Part shown: in pieces, positions 9,465 through 17,736 of the stretch
Position numbering within the stretch: the stretch's first letter is position 1
Layout: every line of letters begins with the position of its first letter
DNA from: JBGSMF01 sp964651475
Lineage (GTDB): Bacteria > Chloroflexota > Anaerolineae > Fen-1058
Direction of reading: 5' to 3'
NCBI GenBank assembly: GCA_964651475.1
Contig: CAZYXV010000013.1
Coordinates: 57,112 to 121,111, forward strand
Length of the DNA stretch: 64,000 nucleotides
Position numbers and translations under genes: made by a program
Notes under the pieces: generated by a model
Databases searched by the model: none
The model's input: the letters and a program-made list of their open reading frames with translations, nothing else
Told to the model about the DNA's origin: nothing

Positions 9465-9500
9465 GTTCCGGTTATCTTTATGTAAAGTGAGGAATATCGT

Positions 9501-9677
9501 ATGACAAAACGTACATTTCAACCTAAAAAACGGCATCGCGCGCGAACGCACGGTTTTCGTGCGCGCATGGCAACCGCAGGTGGCCGCAAAGTTCTAAAAG
9601 CGCGCCGGCTGAAGGGGCGCAAAGTTTTGGCGACCCAGCCAAAACGCGCCAAGCGGATCAATTGGAAATCTGGGTGA
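9501..9677 (+). CDS. rpmH: 50S ribosomal protein L34
   Basis: 58 residues, Arg/Lys-rich, starting MTKRTFQPKKRHRARTHGF, the invariant L34 N-terminus, and continuing ARMATAGGRKVLKARR. L34 is a small component of the large ribosomal subunit. At 58 residues it is slightly longer than the usual 44-47, with extra basic residues near the C-terminus (residues 40-58), as seen in some thermophilic or deep-branching lineages. A strong promoter and a GTGAGG ribosome site precede it. Its stop TGA is followed immediately by the GTG of rnpA, so the two are coupled. Confidence 0.97.
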   Translation: MTKRTFQPKKRHRARTHGFRARMATAGGRKVLKARRLKGRKVLATQPKRAKRINWKSG

Positions 9678-10070
9678 GTGGGTCTAATCGCCGAATGGGA
9701 GCATCGGCAGCCAGCGCGTTTCCCGCGTTGGGCGCGGCTACGTCATAAGACAGATTTTGAGCGGGTGAGATTGCTTGGACAGGCCTGGCGACACCCGCTC
9801 TTTGTGCTGGCAGCTTGCCGGAATGAACAAGGCGTTTCTCGGATTGGTATAATAACGAGCAAGAGATTAGGGAATGCGGTAGCGCGCAACCGGGCCAGGC
9901 GCCTGCTGCGCGAGGCCGCCCGCTTATGTTACAGTCAAATCACTCCTGGGTGGGATATTGTGTTGATTGCACGTCCGGCAGTAGGCGAGGCCAAGTCGCA
10001 GCAAGTTTGCGCCGCGTTGGTCGAACTGGCGCGCCGGGCCGGCCTGGCAAAATGTGGAGAGCAAGCCTGA
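9678..10070 (+). CDS. rnpA: Ribonuclease P protein component
   Basis: 130 residues, starting at a GTG directly after the rpmH stop. It carries the RNase P protein signature NAVARNRARRLLREAAR (the RNR motif that contacts the catalytic RNA), the upstream KTDFERVRLLGQAWRHPLFV block, and the late TPGWDIVLIARP strand. It assists the RNase P RNA in maturing the 5' ends of tRNAs. The length is normal for the family (110-130). The order rpmH-rnpA-yidD-yidC-jag is a conserved bacterial block. No RNase P RNA gene is seen in the window. Confidence 0.96.
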   Translation: MGLIAEWEHRQPARFPRWARLRHKTDFERVRLLGQAWRHPLFVLAACRNEQGVSRIGIITSKRLGNAVARNRARRLLREAARLCYSQITPGWDIVLIARPAVGEAKSQQVCAALVELARRAGLAKCGEQA

Positions 10071-10071
10071 G

Positions 10072-10281
10072 GTGAGTAGACTGGCGCTCTGGTTAATCCG
10101 CGTTTATCAAAATACTGTGTCGCGTGTTTTACCCCCCGCGTGCCGATTTTACCCATCGTGTTCTCAGTACACTTACGAAGCCATTGGCAAGTACGGTTTG
10201 CTGCGAGGCGGCTGGCTTGGGCTCAGGCGTCTCTCGCGTTGCCACCCGTTCAATCCTGGCGGTTACGATCCGGTCCCATAA
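10072..10281 (+). CDS. yidD: Membrane protein insertion efficiency factor YidD
   Basis: 69 residues from the GTG at 10072, one base after the rnpA stop, with GGAGAG ten bases upstream. An earlier in-frame GTG at 10054 would add six residues inside rnpA and is less likely. The sequence shows the whole YidD signature: LIRVYQNTVSR, CRFYPSCSQYTYEAI, GWLGLRRLSRCHPFNPGGYDPVP with its conserved cysteines. YidD is a small amphipathic protein at the inner membrane face that helps YidC-dependent insertion. In many genomes yidC follows directly; here a lipoprotein gene is placed between them. Confidence 0.95.
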   Translation: MSRLALWLIRVYQNTVSRVLPPACRFYPSCSQYTYEAIGKYGLLRGGWLGLRRLSRCHPFNPGGYDPVP

Positions 10282-10331
10282 GTGTACATTCAGTATCCAT
10301 TGTCGCTCCTGGAGCGGAGGTTCACAGTCTT

Positions 10332-11564
10332 GTGGCAATCCAAAATCTAAAGTCTAAAATTCAAATTGCGCTCGTGCTCGCTCTGGTCAGCTTGATGACG
10401 GGCTGCGGCGGTGAAGCTTTGCCGGTCACCAGTTGGGCCGGGTTGATGGTGAGTGACGGCGTGGCTTACATGTCGGCCACCAGCCAGGTCATGTCCATTG
10501 GCACGAGCGACGGCGCAGTTCATTGGACGTTCAAGTCCCAGGTGACACAGCCGGGATTGTTCGGCGCGTCCCAGCACGTGATTCCCGTGCACGCTGATCC
10601 GGCGATTTATGGCGAATTGGTGTTTGTGGGCAGCGACGGTCAATCGAAGAATGAAGGCCGCGTTCGCGCGCTAGAGGTCGAATCAGGCCAGGTGCGCTGG
10701 CAATTCCCGCCTGAAGACGAGCAGCCCATCGGCAATATTTTTGCCGGATTGGTCGCGCAGGAGGAGACGGTTTACCTTGTCGCTACCGACGAGTTGTACG
10801 CGTTAAAGACCGAGACCGGCGCCAAGTTGTGGAGTGTGCCTCTGAACGGACGGGTATGGGGAACGCCCTTGTTGGCGGATGGACGTTTGTATGTGGGCAC
10901 CTTGAATCACAAATTGTTTGCGTTGGACGTGGCGGAGCAAGGCAAGACAATTTGGGAGTTTGACCAGGCTCAGGGGGGGATGGCCGGCTCGCCGGTGCTG
11001 AGTAACGGTACGTTGTACGTCGGCTCGTTTGATAATTACCTGTACGCGCTCGACGCGGAAACGGGGCGGCAGCAGTGGCGTTACGATGCGCGCTACTGGA
11101 TTTGGGATGGCGTGACCGTAATCAGCGATACCGTGTACGTGGGCGACCTGGGTGGGTACGTGCAGGCGCTTGGCGCGCAAGATGGGCAGCCGCGCTGGTC
11201 GCAGCCTGCCAAGGTAGAGGGCGCGGTGCGCGCTACTCCCCTTTACATCGGCGATGCGCTAATTGTGGCGACCGACGCCGGAAACGTGTACGCGCTCGAT
11301 CCGGGCAACGGCTCGGTGCGCTGGGTAGTGAACGCGCCGAGCAGTCGCCTGCTCACCCGCCCGGTGCTGGATAAAGATACGCTGCTCTTGTCCACACTTA
11401 GCGGGCCTGTGCAATTGTACGGCGTGGATATAGCCGCCCTGTCAGATGCCTACCAGCAACAAGAAATCAAAGCCAGCGGACGCGCGCCGGTCACGTTATA
11501 CAAAGAGAACCAGGTAAACGCGGATGTGGTGCGCTGGCATATCTCGCCCACACCGGGCAAGTGA
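10332..11564 (+). CDS. PQQ-like beta-propeller lipoprotein (BamB-like fold)
   Basis: 410 residues from the GTG at 10332, preceded by CGGAGG. The longer frame upstream overlaps yidD and is not needed. The start gives a lipoprotein signal (hydrophobic run IALVLALVSLM, lipobox MTGC, Cys25). The rest is a chain of PQQ-like propeller blades with the hallmark pattern of a small strand, (L/V)YALD, two to four residues, G, then a Trp, as in LYALDAETGRQQWRY, VYALDPGNGSVRWV and LFALDVAEQGKTIWEF. It probably acts as an extracytoplasmic scaffold. Its position between yidD and yidC, both needed for membrane protein insertion, suggests a role in envelope protein biogenesis analogous to BamB, but homology to BamB itself is not shown. 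Confidence 0.85.
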   Translation: MAIQNLKSKIQIALVLALVSLMTGCGGEALPVTSWAGLMVSDGVAYMSATSQVMSIGTSDGAVHWTFKSQVTQPGLFGASQHVIPVHADPAIYGELVFVGSDGQSKNEGRVRALEVESGQVRWQFPPEDEQPIGNIFAGLVAQEETVYLVATDELYALKTETGAKLWSVPLNGRVWGTPLLADGRLYVGTLNHKLFALDVAEQGKTIWEFDQAQGGMAGSPVLSNGTLYVGSFDNYLYALDAETGRQQWRYDARYWIWDGVTVISDTVYVGDLGGYVQALGAQDGQPRWSQPAKVEGAVRATPLYIGDALIVATDAGNVYALDPGNGSVRWVVNAPSSRLLTRPVLDKDTLLLSTLSGPVQLYGVDIAALSDAYQQQEIKASGRAPVTLYKENQVNADVVRWHISPTPGK

Positions 11565-11576
11565 GGTAAAGTCATC

Positions 11577-12404
11577 GTGTGGGATTTACTGATTCTCAGG
11601 CCGTTTGTCAACGCCTTGCTGCTCATATACGCTTACCTCGGGCACGATTTTACCATCTCTATCACCCTGTTCACCGTCTTGCTGCGCATGATCTTGTACC
11701 CCCTGACGATCTCGCAGCAAAAGCAAGCCAAGGCAATGCAGGCGCTTCAGCCAGAGCTTCAAGCTCTCCAGAAAAAGTATGGCAAAGATCGAGAAAAGAT
11801 TGCGCAAGCGCAAATGGAACTTTACAAGCAGGCCGGCATCAATCCCTTGGGGGGATGTCTGCCTTTGCTGCTCCAGTTTCCGATCATGATTGGTATGTAT
11901 CAGGCCATCGTTCGCGTGATGGCCGTCAATCCATTACAGCTATTCGATCTATCCAAGCATCTCTATCCATTTTTGCCGCAACTGACCGCGCTCTTGCCTG
12001 TGAATAACCAGCTCTTGTGGCTAGATTTGGGGCAGCCCGATCCGTATTATGTCGTGCCTATCCTGGTCGCCATCACGACCTTTTTCTCTCAAAAGGTCAT
12101 GACGCCGCCCTCTACCGGCGACGATCAAAGCGCCATGGTCAACAAGCAAATGATGTACATGATGCCCCTGATGTTTGCGTACTTTACGACGCTGTACGCC
12201 TCGGGGCTGGGCATTTATTTCATAGTTTCCAATCTCGTTAGCATTGTACAATACTGGCTGGTCGGGCGCTCGGTGACAGGCATTGTTCTTCGGACCCCTG
12301 TCCTCGACGAGGCGCCCTCTGCTCCCCTCCCTACTCCTGTGTCTTCAGACTCCGGCAGCATCAAGCGCGCCGCCGGCAAACCAAAACGAAGGCGCAAGTC
12401 CTAG
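11577..12404 (+). CDS. yidC: Membrane protein insertase YidC/Oxa1/Alb3
   Basis: 275 residues, GTG start with GAGG upstream. Short form without the large periplasmic domain of enterobacterial YidC. Helices are visible at about residues 3-20, 25-48, 90-115 (LGGCLPLLLQFPIMIGMYQAI), 150-170 and 195-230. The cytosolic hairpin between the first two helices is charged (QQKQAKAMQALQPELQALQ), as in Oxa1-type insertases, and the conserved arginine in the second helix (LLRMILYPLT) is present. The C-terminal tail is basic (KRAAGKPKRRRKS), which often contacts the ribosome. It inserts membrane proteins alone or with SecYEG. Confidence 0.96.
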   Translation: MWDLLILRPFVNALLLIYAYLGHDFTISITLFTVLLRMILYPLTISQQKQAKAMQALQPELQALQKKYGKDREKIAQAQMELYKQAGINPLGGCLPLLLQFPIMIGMYQAIVRVMAVNPLQLFDLSKHLYPFLPQLTALLPVNNQLLWLDLGQPDPYYVVPILVAITTFFSQKVMTPPSTGDDQSAMVNKQMMYMMPLMFAYFTTLYASGLGIYFIVSNLVSIVQYWLVGRSVTGIVLRTPVLDEAPSAPLPTPVSSDSGSIKRAAGKPKRRRKS

Positions 12405-12469
12405 CTCAGATCGGAAGTGCAAATAACATCCCTCCTAGTGCTCTTTGGGCAAAAATCGAGTGAGGTAAT

Positions 12470-13165
12470 ATGGAAAATCCTCAGAGTATAGAAGCCGTCG
12501 GAATGACTGTGGACGACGCTGTCGCGCGCGGATTAGAGGCATTGAACGTGACGCGCGACCAGGTGGTGATTGCGGTGTTGGACGAAGGCAGTCGAGGAGC
12601 AGGTGGCGCTCGCACGCGCGAGGCGCGCGTGCAGTTGACGGTACAAGAGCGCCCGCTGCCCGCCGAGTTGCCCGCTGGCAAAGATGACGACGCTGCTCGA
12701 GCGGCTGTGCAGGCTTTGCAAGAGTTGCTCGACAAAATGCGCGTCAAGGCGCGCGTCGCATCGCGGTGGGACGTCAACGAGGTGCGAGGCGAAAAGCCCG
12801 AGCTGCGGCTCGTCTTGGATGTGCGCGGCGACGATTTGGGCGTGCTCATCGGCCGGCGCAGTGAAACCATAGACGCGCTGCAATATCTCACCCGTCTGAT
12901 CGTTTTTCGCGAAGTCGAGCGCCAGTTTAATCTTGTCGTGGATGTCGAAGGCTACAAGATTCGCCGCGAAAACCAGCTCAAGCAACTGGCTCAACGCATG
13001 GCCGAACGCGTGGCCTCGACGCGCCGGCCGGTGGCTCTGGAACCCATGCCGCCTCACGAGCGGCGCATTGTGCACATCACCTTGCGCGATCATCCCGCCG
13101 TCACGACTGAAAGCGTCGGGCGCGGGGAGAATCGCAAGGTGACCATCATTCCGCGAAGAAAATAA
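12470..13165 (+). CDS. khpB: RNA-binding protein Jag/KhpB (Jag-N, KH, R3H)
   Basis: 231 residues, ATG with GTGAGG upstream. Domain order is a Jag-N domain (about 1-55, VDDAVARGLEALNVTRDQV), an acidic and basic linker, a KH domain (about 115-170, GVLIGRRSETIDALQYLT with the G-x-x-G loop) and an R3H domain at the end (AERVASTRRPVALEPMPPHE then RRIVHITL). KhpB binds RNA and is linked to cell elongation and division in Gram-positive bacteria. It follows yidC, its usual neighbour. Confidence 0.95.
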   Translation: MENPQSIEAVGMTVDDAVARGLEALNVTRDQVVIAVLDEGSRGAGGARTREARVQLTVQERPLPAELPAGKDDDAARAAVQALQELLDKMRVKARVASRWDVNEVRGEKPELRLVLDVRGDDLGVLIGRRSETIDALQYLTRLIVFREVERQFNLVVDVEGYKIRRENQLKQLAQRMAERVASTRRPVALEPMPPHERRIVHITLRDHPAVTTESVGRGENRKVTIIPRRK

Positions 13166-13197
13166 GGCAAGTATTTTCTTGCGCAGCGCGTGTTTCT

Positions 13198-14112
13198 ATG
13201 CCCACCATACCGGATTATTTGGTTATCGGCCACGTGTGCCAGGATATTATTTCCGCGCCAGGCCATGGCCGTTTGCCGCTTCAAACCTCAACCGGCGGAA
13301 CGGTCACGTATGCTGCGCGGACGGCGCGCGCATTGGGGTTGCACGTGGCGGCGCTCACCAGCGCCGCGCCGGATTTTGCTTTGAGCCTGGCCTTGCCCGA
13401 TATCCAGGTGCATCGTTTGCCCTCGGACCTGACCACGACATTTGAAAACAGATATCACCATGGCGTCCGCCAGCAAATCCTTCACAACCGGTCCGGCGAC
13501 ATTCGCGTGACCGATGTGCCGGCCTCGTGGCGGCAGGCAAAGATTGTTCACCTGGGGCCGGTGGCGCGAGAAGTAGATTTGGCGCTGGTGGAGGGTTTCC
13601 CGGACGCATTTGTTGGAGTAACTCCCCAGGGGTGGCTGCGCACGTGGGACGAGCGAGGTTACGTCCGCCCGCGTGTCCGCGAGTTTATCTATGCCAACAA
13701 GTTTTCTACCTGGAAAGGCCCGAATAATTTGGAACCATGGCGCGTGGATGCCATCGTGTTCAGCATCGAAGACATTGGCGGCGACGAGTCTTTGATTGCC
13801 GAGTGGACCGTTCACGCGCCAGTGGTGGTCGTCACGCGCGGCGAGCGCGGCGCGACACTTTACGTTCAAAATGAAGCGCGGCATGTCCACGCCCCGCGCG
13901 TCCACGAAGTGGAACCAACCGGCGCGGGAGATATCTTTGCCGCTGCTTTTTTCGTCCGGCTGCGCGAGACTGGCGACCCCGACGAAGCAGCCCGTTTTGC
14001 CACGCGCCTGGCCTCAACGTCGGTCACGCGGCGAGGATTGGAAAGCATTCCGACGGCGGCGGAAGTTGAGGCGTATAGGTCGAACTCTATTCCTCACCTT
14101 TCTCCCGCGTGA
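13198..14112 (+). CDS. PfkB-family carbohydrate or nucleoside kinase
   Basis: 304 residues. It has the ribokinase/PfkB fold: N-terminal GHVCQDII and TGGTVTYAARTARALG, and the C-terminal signature EPTGAGDIFAAAFFVRL with the catalytic Asp of GAGD. The usual D-T-G-A-G-D has Pro in place of the first Asp. The family phosphorylates sugars, fructose phosphates, nucleosides or related alcohols with ATP; the substrate cannot be told here. It begins 32 bases after khpB and may be its last operon partner, though no functional link is known. Confidence 0.88.
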   Translation: MPTIPDYLVIGHVCQDIISAPGHGRLPLQTSTGGTVTYAARTARALGLHVAALTSAAPDFALSLALPDIQVHRLPSDLTTTFENRYHHGVRQQILHNRSGDIRVTDVPASWRQAKIVHLGPVAREVDLALVEGFPDAFVGVTPQGWLRTWDERGYVRPRVREFIYANKFSTWKGPNNLEPWRVDAIVFSIEDIGGDESLIAEWTVHAPVVVVTRGERGATLYVQNEARHVHAPRVHEVEPTGAGDIFAAAFFVRLRETGDPDEAARFATRLASTSVTRRGLESIPTAAEVEAYRSNSIPHLSPA

Positions 14113-14282
14113 TGGAATAGCGCCACAACAAGTGCTTTCTGATTTTAGCCCCCGGCAGCACATCGGCGCAGACCTGATGCAGGCAGGGTAGTGTGGGGTA
14201 AGCACATTTTTCCCGTGGATAGCCCAGGCTTCCCGTTCGGCGCGCAACTCTTGCATTTGGTATACTGGGCGCGGGCACAATC

Positions 14283-14409
14283 TGCAATTTTGTTGTCATT
14301 GCGAGGGTGCGAAGCACCCGAAGCAATCTCTGATCTGCAAGCGTACAGATTGCTTCGCCGCTCGCCGCAGGCGGAGCGGCTCGCAATGACAGGATTGTGA
14401 AAAATTGCA
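14283..14409. repeat. Inverted-repeat element (REP/MITE-like)
   Basis: A 127-base stretch bounded by TGCAATTTT and its complement, with longer inner arms (TTGTCATTGCGAG against CTCGCAATGACA) and inner pairs such as AAGCAATCT/AGATTGCTT. It would fold into a long imperfect hairpin. The pattern is that of short non-coding palindromic elements dispersed in many bacterial genomes. The rest of 14113-14633 shows no convincing gene. Confidence 0.7.
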
Positions 14410-14561
14410 ATTTATGACCGCGTGCAGTATATATAGATGGATTGCTGGAATGTTTGCGCTTATAGTAGCGAGTATTGCAGTGTCCGCGCGCCATTCACGC
14501 AAGCGAGCCAGCCCGGCTTGCGCAACTCACTACAAGCTGCCCTCATTTATACGATTATCTT

Positions 14562-14652
14562 GTATCTTCTCAATAATCCGGGGTAGGGCAGGGCTTGCCC
14601 CTGCCCTCATATGGGCGACCGCAAGAGTCGCCCCTACATTTTGAGATGATAC
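14562..14652. repeat. MITE-like element, copy 1
   Basis: A 91-base element with terminal inverted repeats (GTATCTTCTCAA and TTGAGATGATAC) and an inner GC-rich palindrome (GGGCAGGGCTTGCCC). A second copy sits at 54070-54162; the last 22 bases of the two are identical. This copy overlaps the 3' end of the GNAT gene and supplies its final six codons and stop. Confidence 0.8.
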
Positions 14653-15602
14653 ATTATCTTTTCCATCAGCCTGGTTCCTGGTATCTGGACGTAGCCCATT
14701 TTGCGGTCAATGGCAAGCGCCGGCAGATTCTCGGCATTGTGAGTGGTGCGCACCGAGCGCGTCTTTAATACATCCCGCGCATAGCGCAGCGCCAGCACTC
14801 GCACCGCTTGCCCCAACTTGCGCCCGCGGTAGGGACTATCCACCCCGATATGCAGCGTATTGGCGTATTCATTCCCCTCAAAGCGGGTAATGGCGCACAT
14901 CGCCGCCCATGCGCCGCTGGTGGTATCAATGGCTACAAATTGTCCGTCAGGCTTGTACCAATCCGACTGGCACACATTTTCCTGGAAATCCTCAAACGAA
15001 TCCCAATAAGGTTCGCCGCCCGATCCGGGGACATCCATTGCCGTCGTGTTGTTCAGGACATACAGCTTGTGCTGCGCTTCTTCCGTGTTGCCCAATTCCG
15101 CCATCGAGGTGAACTGGAACCCTTCATCCTTTAGCCTGGCAATGACTGCGTTGTAGGGACGGTCGTCGAAGGTGTCCAGGTTCAACGCCAACGCAATCCG
15201 TTGCGACCGTTCGATAAAGCCGCGCCGCTCGGCGAATGCCTGACATTCCGGGCAGTCATCCCAGACGCTGACCCGCAGTCTTTTTGTCTGTGCGGCTTGG
15301 GCGACCCGCGCCAGATCCTCATACAATTGGCGGCCTACCCCCTGCCCGCGCCGCTCCGACCTGACGAACAGGTAGAAATATATTCGGCCAGCTTCCAACT
15401 TGTGGCGAAGGATCCAATAAAACCCTAGCAGCTCCCCTTGCTCATCCTGGGCCACCCGCGGGATGATCCACTCCCGCTCCTTGTTGTAATCTTGCTTGAG
15501 GTCAGCTTCTGAATATGGCACGCCTTCCAGGATCGAGAACCAGGCTGTAAGTTGCCCGAAATCACGTTCCGGCTCGGCTGGGCGTAAAGTAATGGTTTTC
15601 AT
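14634..15602 (-). CDS. Tandem GNAT acetyltransferase
   Basis: 322 residues with two GNAT modules. The N-terminal one (about 1-160) has the acetyl-CoA loop RSERRGQGVGRQLYEDLA; the second (about 165-322) has YRGRKLGQAVRVLALRYA followed by NAENLPALAIDRKMGY. Such double GNAT proteins transfer acetyl groups to small molecules, for example mycothiol-type thiols or antibiotics; the substrate is unknown. The last six codons (reading MYHLKM) come from the repeat element at 14562-14652, so the native C-terminus may have been replaced. A single gene, not evidently in an operon. Confidence 0.87.
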   Translation of the reverse strand: MKTITLRPAEPERDFGQLTAWFSILEGVPYSEADLKQDYNKEREWIIPRVAQDEQGELLGFYWILRHKLEAGRIYFYLFVRSERRGQGVGRQLYEDLARVAQAAQTKRLRVSVWDDCPECQAFAERRGFIERSQRIALALNLDTFDDRPYNAVIARLKDEGFQFTSMAELGNTEEAQHKLYVLNNTTAMDVPGSGGEPYWDSFEDFQENVCQSDWYKPDGQFVAIDTTSGAWAAMCAITRFEGNEYANTLHIGVDSPYRGRKLGQAVRVLALRYARDVLKTRSVRTTHNAENLPALAIDRKMGYVQIPGTRLMEKIMYHLKM

Positions 15603-15657
15603 GTTTTTCGTGTCCTTTCAATGTTGTTGCAGGAATGGAATAGAACCGGTTTATCGT

Positions 15658-16443
15658 TCACGTGCTTTTTCGGGTTGGTTTACGTTCCAGGCGCTGTTGA
15701 GAGGCGGCTATCCATTGAGCATCCAGGCGGGCCAGCCGCTTCTTTTTAAGATTCTCCTTGATCACCCACCGCACATCCCGATCATCGCAGTCGAACCATT
15801 GCTCCATCATCGGTCTGCCCATTTCTGGAAGCGCGGCAACCGCTACGCTCCAGCAGTAGCCCAAGGCTTGCCGCAGTGTCTTGAAATCATCGCTGCGCTG
15901 ATCGCCGCCATGTTGAAGTGAGCCTGTGATGGCGTCAAGAATGTGGAGCACTCGTTCGGCGTGCGCTTTTTCGTGGAGCAGTTTAGGCTCGCACAGAGCC
16001 GCTGCCGCTGCGCGCTGTTCCAAGCGGCTGCCCTGGCTCCAACGCGCCATTTCTTGCAGCAGCCCGTCCATGTTTACCTCACCCCATCGCTGCAATGCCA
16101 TCGCCACCGCTTCACGGGTGCGCCAACGTGGATCGGAGGCGCAGCGCCGCAGTGTCTTTAAAATGTTTCGCTTGCCTTGGGTAGGCAACTTGCCCTGAGC
16201 GAGCAACTTGCCCAGTCCCACTACTCCGCAGAAAGCCAGGAACTCGTAGGGTGAGTTGACCGGAGCTTGCTCTGCATCGAACAAAAGATAGCGTTTAAAG
16301 AGAGCTTCGTCGCCTTCTTCGGCCACCGCTTGCGCCAGTTCCAGGTTACCCCTTGGTCCCGGCAGGCCGGATTCTTGCAGTAGAAACGTATCCCAATCTT
16401 TTAGCATCCTGAGTGTTTGACGATAATCGCCTGCTTTGCTCAT
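15658..16443 (-). CDS. HEAT-repeat-like protein
   Basis: 261 residues from the ATG at 16443, which has a GAGGC ribosome site; an upstream TTG would add 12 residues without such a site. Helix pairs recur through the protein (NILKTLRRCASDPRWRTREA then VAMALQRWG; ERVLHILDAITGSL; DDRDVRWVIKENLKKKRL), resembling HEAT or AlkD-like repeats. Conserved Trp/Arg in DPRWRTREA and RDVRWVIKENL are typical of HEAT repeats in DNA alkylation repair-like proteins. Catalytic residues cannot be assigned. It ends 55 bases before the GNAT gene, so the two could be co-transcribed. Confidence 0.7.
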   Translation of the reverse strand: MSKAGDYRQTLRMLKDWDTFLLQESGLPGPRGNLELAQAVAEEGDEALFKRYLLFDAEQAPVNSPYEFLAFCGVVGLGKLLAQGKLPTQGKRNILKTLRRCASDPRWRTREAVAMALQRWGEVNMDGLLQEMARWSQGSRLEQRAAAAALCEPKLLHEKAHAERVLHILDAITGSLQHGGDQRSDDFKTLRQALGYCWSVAVAALPEMGRPMMEQWFDCDDRDVRWVIKENLKKKRLARLDAQWIAASQQRLERKPTRKST

Positions 16444-16756
16444 CGCTTGCCTCGTTCTTTCAATGATTATCCAAAGCAATTCCCTGTGACAACACTCTCC
16501 ATTCTATAGCCAACCCGGGCAAAGGTCAAAAAATCACAGTGCAAGAAAACAACACATAATAAAAGCGCACCATTTCAAAAATTAGATACTTGTCCAATTG
16601 CAAAATCCCCCAGGTGTCTGATGTGCATGGAATGTCTTTGTTGTATGCTGGGGTAGTGTGACAGGGCGGAGACAAATACTGCAGGCGGCGTCTTTCACTG
16701 ACGGCCGCGCGCTGGTACCGTCATCGTCGTCGGCTTGACTTTTGAGAGGAATAGCG

Positions 16757-17662
16757 ATGGCAGACTATAGACAACCGGAAAAGCGCGTGGAGAGGTGGAT
16801 GCTTATGAACATTGTCATCACCTTGATCTTGGTTCTATTTTTGAGTGGGTGTAGCACGCCGGCGTCTGGGCTGGCGTTGCCTCCTACAGCGACCTCCGCG
16901 CCGACTCAAACGCCGGTGTTCCCCCCGACGCTCGTGTTCACGCCGACTCCAACACCGACGTTGCCACCAACAAGCACACCCCTTCCAACACCAACCTCTC
17001 CCCCTACGGCGATACCCGTCCCAACCCAAGTGTTCCAGGTGGAAAAGATCAGTCTTACCGCCTCGGACAATGTGAAACTTGCCGCGACTCTGTTTTCCAG
17101 CCAGGGAAAAGTTGGCGTTGTGCTGGCTCACATGGGCCCTCTCGATCAGCGCAGTTGGGGATCCTTTGCCAGGACAATTGCTGGTCAGGGGTTCACGGCT
17201 ATCACCTTTGATTTTCGCTGTTATGGCCAATCAGAGTGCAGCGGTGGGAAAGGAGATACCCACGCCACGGACGTGCGCGCGGCGATAGAGTTTTTGCGCA
17301 AGCGGGGCTTGAAGCGCATTGTTTGCATGGGGGCCAGTTTGGGAGGGGAGGGGTGCATGAGTGCGGCGCTCGATGAAGAGCTGGCTGGCCTGGTTGTCAT
17401 CGCCAGCAGAGGGGTCACAAGACCGGATAAACGCTTTCCTCAAGACCTTGTCAATCCCGCTATGCCCAAACTGTTCATCATTGCCGATAAAGACCCCGAT
17501 TACGACCTGCTTGAGATACCGGCTCTCTACGAGAGCGCCCCGGCGCCTAAGGAACTCAAAATCTTTGCAAGCGCGGTTCACGGCACCGACTTGTTCAAAA
17601 CAGAATGCGGGGACGAGTTTCGTGAGCTGCTGGTGAATTTTCTGCAAAGGATTGAGAATTAG
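16757..17662 (+). CDS. Alpha/beta-hydrolase lipoprotein, copy 1
   Basis: 301 residues from the ATG at 16757 (GAGAGGA upstream). Lipoprotein signal with lipobox LSGC (Cys32), then a Thr/Pro-rich wall-spanning linker at about residues 38-90, then a small serine-hydrolase domain: VGVVLAHMG, FDFRCYGQS, nucleophile elbow GASLGG, PKLFIIADKD with a candidate acid residue, and histidine in ASAVHGTDL. A dienelactone-hydrolase-like extracellular esterase is the likeliest class. The 313 bases upstream hold no gene. About four in five residues match the second copy at 18655-19563. Confidence 0.85.
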   Translation: MADYRQPEKRVERWMLMNIVITLILVLFLSGCSTPASGLALPPTATSAPTQTPVFPPTLVFTPTPTPTLPPTSTPLPTPTSPPTAIPVPTQVFQVEKISLTASDNVKLAATLFSSQGKVGVVLAHMGPLDQRSWGSFARTIAGQGFTAITFDFRCYGQSECSGGKGDTHATDVRAAIEFLRKRGLKRIVCMGASLGGEGCMSAALDEELAGLVVIASRGVTRPDKRFPQDLVNPAMPKLFIIADKDPDYDLLEIPALYESAPAPKELKIFASAVHGTDLFKTECGDEFRELLVNFLQRIEN

Positions 17663-17736
17663 GCAGTTACTAAAAATAGGCGGACTTGCCTGCAGTTCGA
17701 TCCGCTTCGTATGACGAGTGTCGAAAGGAGTTGATC

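Noticed and set aside
14087..14494. 135-codon minus-strand frame over the intergenic repeat
   Set aside because: Covers the palindromic element and the end of the PfkB gene; no family features.
16444..16756. Possible small RNA or tRNA upstream of the first hydrolase lipoprotein
   Set aside because: No cloverleaf, hairpin with T-run or convincing promoter seen.
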